The translations under genes and the position numbers were made by a program. This document shows, piece by piece, positions 7,909 through 9,724 of a stretch of DNA of 9,724 nucleotides (positions are counted from its first letter, which is position 1; each line of letters begins with the position of its first letter). The stretch lies in assembly GCA_001804025.1 (NCBI GenBank), contig MHFC01000128.1:1882-11605 (forward strand), given 5' to 3'. Source of the stretch: Omnitrophica bacterium GWA2_52_8. Lineage in GTDB: Bacteria > Omnitrophota > Omnitrophia > Omnitrophales > Aquincolibacteriaceae. The notes under the pieces were generated by a model that saw only the letters and a program-made list of their open reading frames with translations, searched no databases and was not told where the DNA came from.

Positions 7909-8754
7909 ATGGACAGACAATATTCTGCCGGGGTTTTGCACCGAAATACCCGCTTCACAAGGGCCGGATTATGGGCCGCCGTTTTGCTTTTTGCCGGAGG
8001 CATGTTTTCTGCTTCAGGAGTTCAGGCTGGGGAATTAAATCTTGAACGGCTGTCCCCTGAGGAAATCGGCACGGTCAATGGGATCTTGGAAAAATTGGTG
8101 CCGCTCATCGAGGACAAGCGCGCGAGCGGGGACATCGCCAAGCTGACGTTTGAAGAAGTTTACGTCCCGCTTCTGCCGGAAGAAAAGGCGTTTTTGAAAT
8201 GGTTTCAAGATTTTGATCCCCTCAAAGCCGGAATCAAAACCAAATGGCAGGGAATCAGCGAGGGAGTCCCGGACCTTGTACGGGTTGAAGGGCAAACGAC
8301 GTCGCTTGCGGACGGCAGGCAAGAAATTTTGCCGCCTCAATTCGTCCCGCCGGACGTTTATGATGCTTACGGGCGGATGATGCAAGCGATGCAAAAAGAT
8401 ATCGGCCGCCGGCTTTTTATCGAATCCGGCTACCGGTCACCGGCCTATCAACTTTATCTTTTCCTTTTTTATCTCGGCAATCATGAGTATTCGATTCGCG
8501 AAACGGCGCGCTGGAATGCATTTCCGGGTTACAGCGAGCATGGTAATCCGGCGAATCAGGCCTTGGACTTTATCAATGAAAGCGGTATCAGCGGAGAGAC
8601 CAATCCTGCGGATTTTGAAGCCCTTCCTGAATATGCATGGCTTGTGGACCACGCAGGAGAATATGGTTTTGTGCTTTCCTTTCCCGAAGACGACCCAACC
8701 GGAATTGCCTTCGAACCCTGGCATTGGCGTTATCAGCCGGACCCGCGTGCATGA
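7909..8754 (+). CDS. Secreted M15-family (VanY-like) D,D-carboxypeptidase/peptidase
   Basis: This 281-residue protein has an N-terminal signal peptide: a basic leader (1-20), a hydrophobic core from LWAAVLLFAGG to about 37, and likely cleavage after VQA (residue 40). It should act on peptidoglycan outside the cytoplasmic membrane. The C-terminal half has the zinc peptidase pattern of the VanY/M15B group: SGYRS (173-177), GYSEHGNPANQALDF (207-221) with ligands His211 and Asp220, and EPWHWRY (269-275) with catalytic Glu269 and the third ligand His272. Residues 41-165 are a helical N-terminal region with no motif I recognise. Nine residues separate the first His and Asp, against seven in VanX/VanY, a two-residue insertion in the site. 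The likely reaction is removal of a terminal D-amino acid from stem peptides; exact specificity is unknown. No Shine-Dalgarno precedes ATG 7909. The stop overlaps the cbiZ start. Confidence 0.85.
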   Translation: MDRQYSAGVLHRNTRFTRAGLWAAVLLFAGGMFSASGVQAGELNLERLSPEEIGTVNGILEKLVPLIEDKRASGDIAKLTFEEVYVPLLPEEKAFLKWFQDFDPLKAGIKTKWQGISEGVPDLVRVEGQTTSLADGRQEILPPQFVPPDVYDAYGRMMQAMQKDIGRRLFIESGYRSPAYQLYLFLFYLGNHEYSIRETARWNAFPGYSEHGNPANQALDFINESGISGETNPADFEALPEYAWLVDHAGEYGFVLSFPEDDPTGIAFEPWHWRYQPDPRA

Positions 8755-9428
8755 AACCGTGTTTAAAAACACAACCGGCAGCCTTTAAAATCCTTCGGGA
8801 ACCCGACCGGCTTATGATCCGTTTCCGGACCCCGCACCGTGCGCTCAGCTGGGCCGTTGCCGGCGGGGGTTTTCGCATAACCCAAACCGTGATATGGTAC
8901 CGTGTCCACAATGGGAAGTCTTGTATTGGAGATTTGTCTGGCTATTTGGAAGAAAAAATGAAATCCGAAAAACTGCAAACGGCTGTGGTTCTTTTGACAA
9001 GCGCGGATCTGGCGGCTTACTGTGACTGCACTTCTGCCGCGGGAAAGATAGCGGCGCGCTGTATTACCACGGTAGGGCTCCACAATGCCCTGCGTGTGGG
9101 AGATCCTCCGGGTAAACCGATCCGCGGCGCAGGCACGATTAACCTGCTTTGCCGTATCTCGGTTCCTCTTTCGAACGAAGCGCTGATTGAGACTGTTTCA
9201 GTGGCGGCGGAAGCCAGGACGGTTGCCGTACTGGACAGCAAAGTGATGAGCCGCAGCAGCGGGCTTCCCGCAACAGGGACCGGAACCGACTGTATTGTGG
9301 TGGCAAGTCCGGTCCCTAAAGGCCGCAAGGTTTTTTGTTACGCCGGCAAACATACGCCGATTGGCCATGTGATCGGCCGGTCGGTTTATGAAGGGGTCCG
9401 GCAGGGGATTCGAGCGGCCTGCCTTTGA
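8751..9428 (+). CDS. cbiZ: Adenosylcobinamide amidohydrolase (corrinoid salvage)
   Basis: CbiZ cleaves the aminopropanol arm of adenosylcobinamide (and pseudocobalamin in some bacteria) to give adenosylcobyric acid, which re-enters cobalamin assembly. The 225-residue protein covers the family domain: RFRTPHRALSWAVAGGGF (24-41) at the start, TTVGLHNALRVGD (106-118), GAGTINLL (126-133), EARTVAVLD (154-162), ATGTGTD (174-180) and YAGKHTPIGHVIGRSVYEGV (197-216) near the end. The frame runs further upstream inside the peptidase gene, but ATG 8751 forms an ATGA overlap with the peptidase stop and includes the conserved N-terminal segment; Met22 and Met70 would cut into it. No clear ribosome binding site is present, so translation is probably coupled to the peptidase. 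No other cobalamin gene and no cobalamin riboswitch are in the window, so the pathway must be completed elsewhere. Confidence 0.9.
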   Translation: MKPCLKTQPAAFKILREPDRLMIRFRTPHRALSWAVAGGGFRITQTVIWYRVHNGKSCIGDLSGYLEEKMKSEKLQTAVVLLTSADLAAYCDCTSAAGKIAARCITTVGLHNALRVGDPPGKPIRGAGTINLLCRISVPLSNEALIETVSVAAEARTVAVLDSKVMSRSSGLPATGTGTDCIVVASPVPKGRKVFCYAGKHTPIGHVIGRSVYEGVRQGIRAACL

Positions 9429-9432
9429 TTTA

Positions 9433-9463
9433 ACGGCCATCCTAAAGGAATTAGGATGGCCGT
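9433..9463 (+). terminator. Strong hairpin terminator after cbiZ
   Basis: ACGGCCATCCTAA (9433-9445) and TTAGGATGGCCGT (9451-9463) pair perfectly over 13 bp around an AGGAA loop. The hairpin begins four bases after the cbiZ stop. The following T-tract is poor (AACTTTGT), so termination may be incomplete or the hairpin may mainly protect the 3' end. On the opposite strand no T-run follows, so it serves the + strand. Confidence 0.7.
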
Positions 9464-9572
9464 AACTTTGTAAAAAAAGCATTCGAAAAAAATAAAGCCC
9501 CGGTACAATAGGATGTCATACAACTCGGAAAACTTGCGAATTGCGGCCCATAAATCCGATGTTTTATACACT

Positions 9573-9724
9573 ATGAAAAATCCGGCGAAAGTTTTGTTCG
9601 TCCCATTCCTGGTTTTCAGTCTGGGGGCTTTAGCGTATACCGGCTTGGCGGCTCCGGAACAGTCACTCCAGAAGGTGCTGCAGAGCAAAGCTTATCATAA
9701 CTTTAGAAAACGTTCCGTCTCTGA
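9573..9724 (+). CDS. N-terminus of an exported protein (3' end outside window)
   Basis: Fifty or so residues are visible before the window ends in an open frame. They begin MKNPAK, followed by a long hydrophobic core (VLFVPFLVFSLGALAYTGLA) and a likely signal peptidase I site around GLA-APE (residues 24-29). There is no lipobox Cys. The mature part starts EQSLQKVLQSKAYHNFRKR and is not recognisable. The frame could begin at ATG 9513, adding 20 polar residues, but a signal peptide starting at 9573 looks more natural. Neither start has a good Shine-Dalgarno. TACAAT at 9504-9509 is a possible -10 element, and TTATAC at 9564-9569 with TTGCGG at 9541-9546 (17 bases) is another. It begins a new transcription unit after the cbiZ terminator. 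Function unknown. Confidence 0.7.
   Translation, partial: MKNPAKVLFVPFLVFSLGALAYTGLAAPEQSLQKVLQSKAYHNFRKRSVS

Noticed and set aside
8637..8750. Upstream extension of cbiZ inside the peptidase gene
   Set aside because: It overlaps the conserved zinc-ligand coding region in another frame, and the ATGA overlap at 8751 gives a natural start that includes the whole family domain.

Overview
The window looks like a stretch of bacterial chromosome, moderately GC-rich by eye, with every supported gene on the + strand. Signal peptides, a periplasmic-type peptidoglycan peptidase, a membrane fatty acid desaturase and an E. coli-like small parvulin suggest a Gram-negative-type bacterium. The order PTS enzyme I, archaeal-type PGI/PMI, sugar nucleotidyltransferase, metK, ahcY made me think of deep-branching or uncultivated lineages such as Omnitrophota/PVC relatives. 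That is an impression from content, not a phylogenetic result. No mobile element, CRISPR array, tRNA, rRNA or phage gene was seen.

Bases 1-5387 hold a dense head-to-tail block. It opens with the C-terminal part of PTS enzyme I (ptsI, cut by the window edge), followed by a bifunctional phosphoglucose/phosphomannose isomerase with a SIS fold, a sugar-phosphate nucleotidyltransferase, S-adenosylmethionine synthetase (metK) and S-adenosylhomocysteine hydrolase (ahcY). The isomerase and nucleotidyltransferase point to hexose-phosphate interconversion and sugar activation. metK and ahcY make SAM and clear SAH. The nucleotidyltransferase stop overlaps the metK start, so the sugar and SAM genes are physically coupled. 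Hairpins follow ahcY, then comes a stand-alone parvulin prolyl isomerase (ppiC).

Bases 5765-6605 are sparse. They contain a possible 82-residue orphan protein with a plausible ribosome binding site that could be masked by an upstream complement, a likely intrinsic terminator, a perfect 17-base dyad that looks like an operator, and a 76-residue unknown protein. The last of these lies 25 bases upstream of a three-histidine-box fatty acid desaturase carrying a long, probably helical C-terminal extension.

Bases 7767-9724 begin with a sigma70-like promoter placed so that the transcript would start at or next to the ATG of a secreted M15-family peptidase, making it a leaderless candidate. The peptidase stop overlaps the start of cbiZ (adenosylcobinamide amidohydrolase, corrinoid salvage). 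cbiZ ends at a 13-bp hairpin. The window closes inside a new gene for an exported protein of unknown function.

No clearly undescribed multi-gene system is evident. The most unusual signals are the dyad upstream of the small-protein/desaturase pair, the leaderless-type promoter, the altered zinc-ligand spacing in the M15 peptidase, the peptidase-cbiZ coupling, and the A-run at the nucleotidyltransferase/metK junction.
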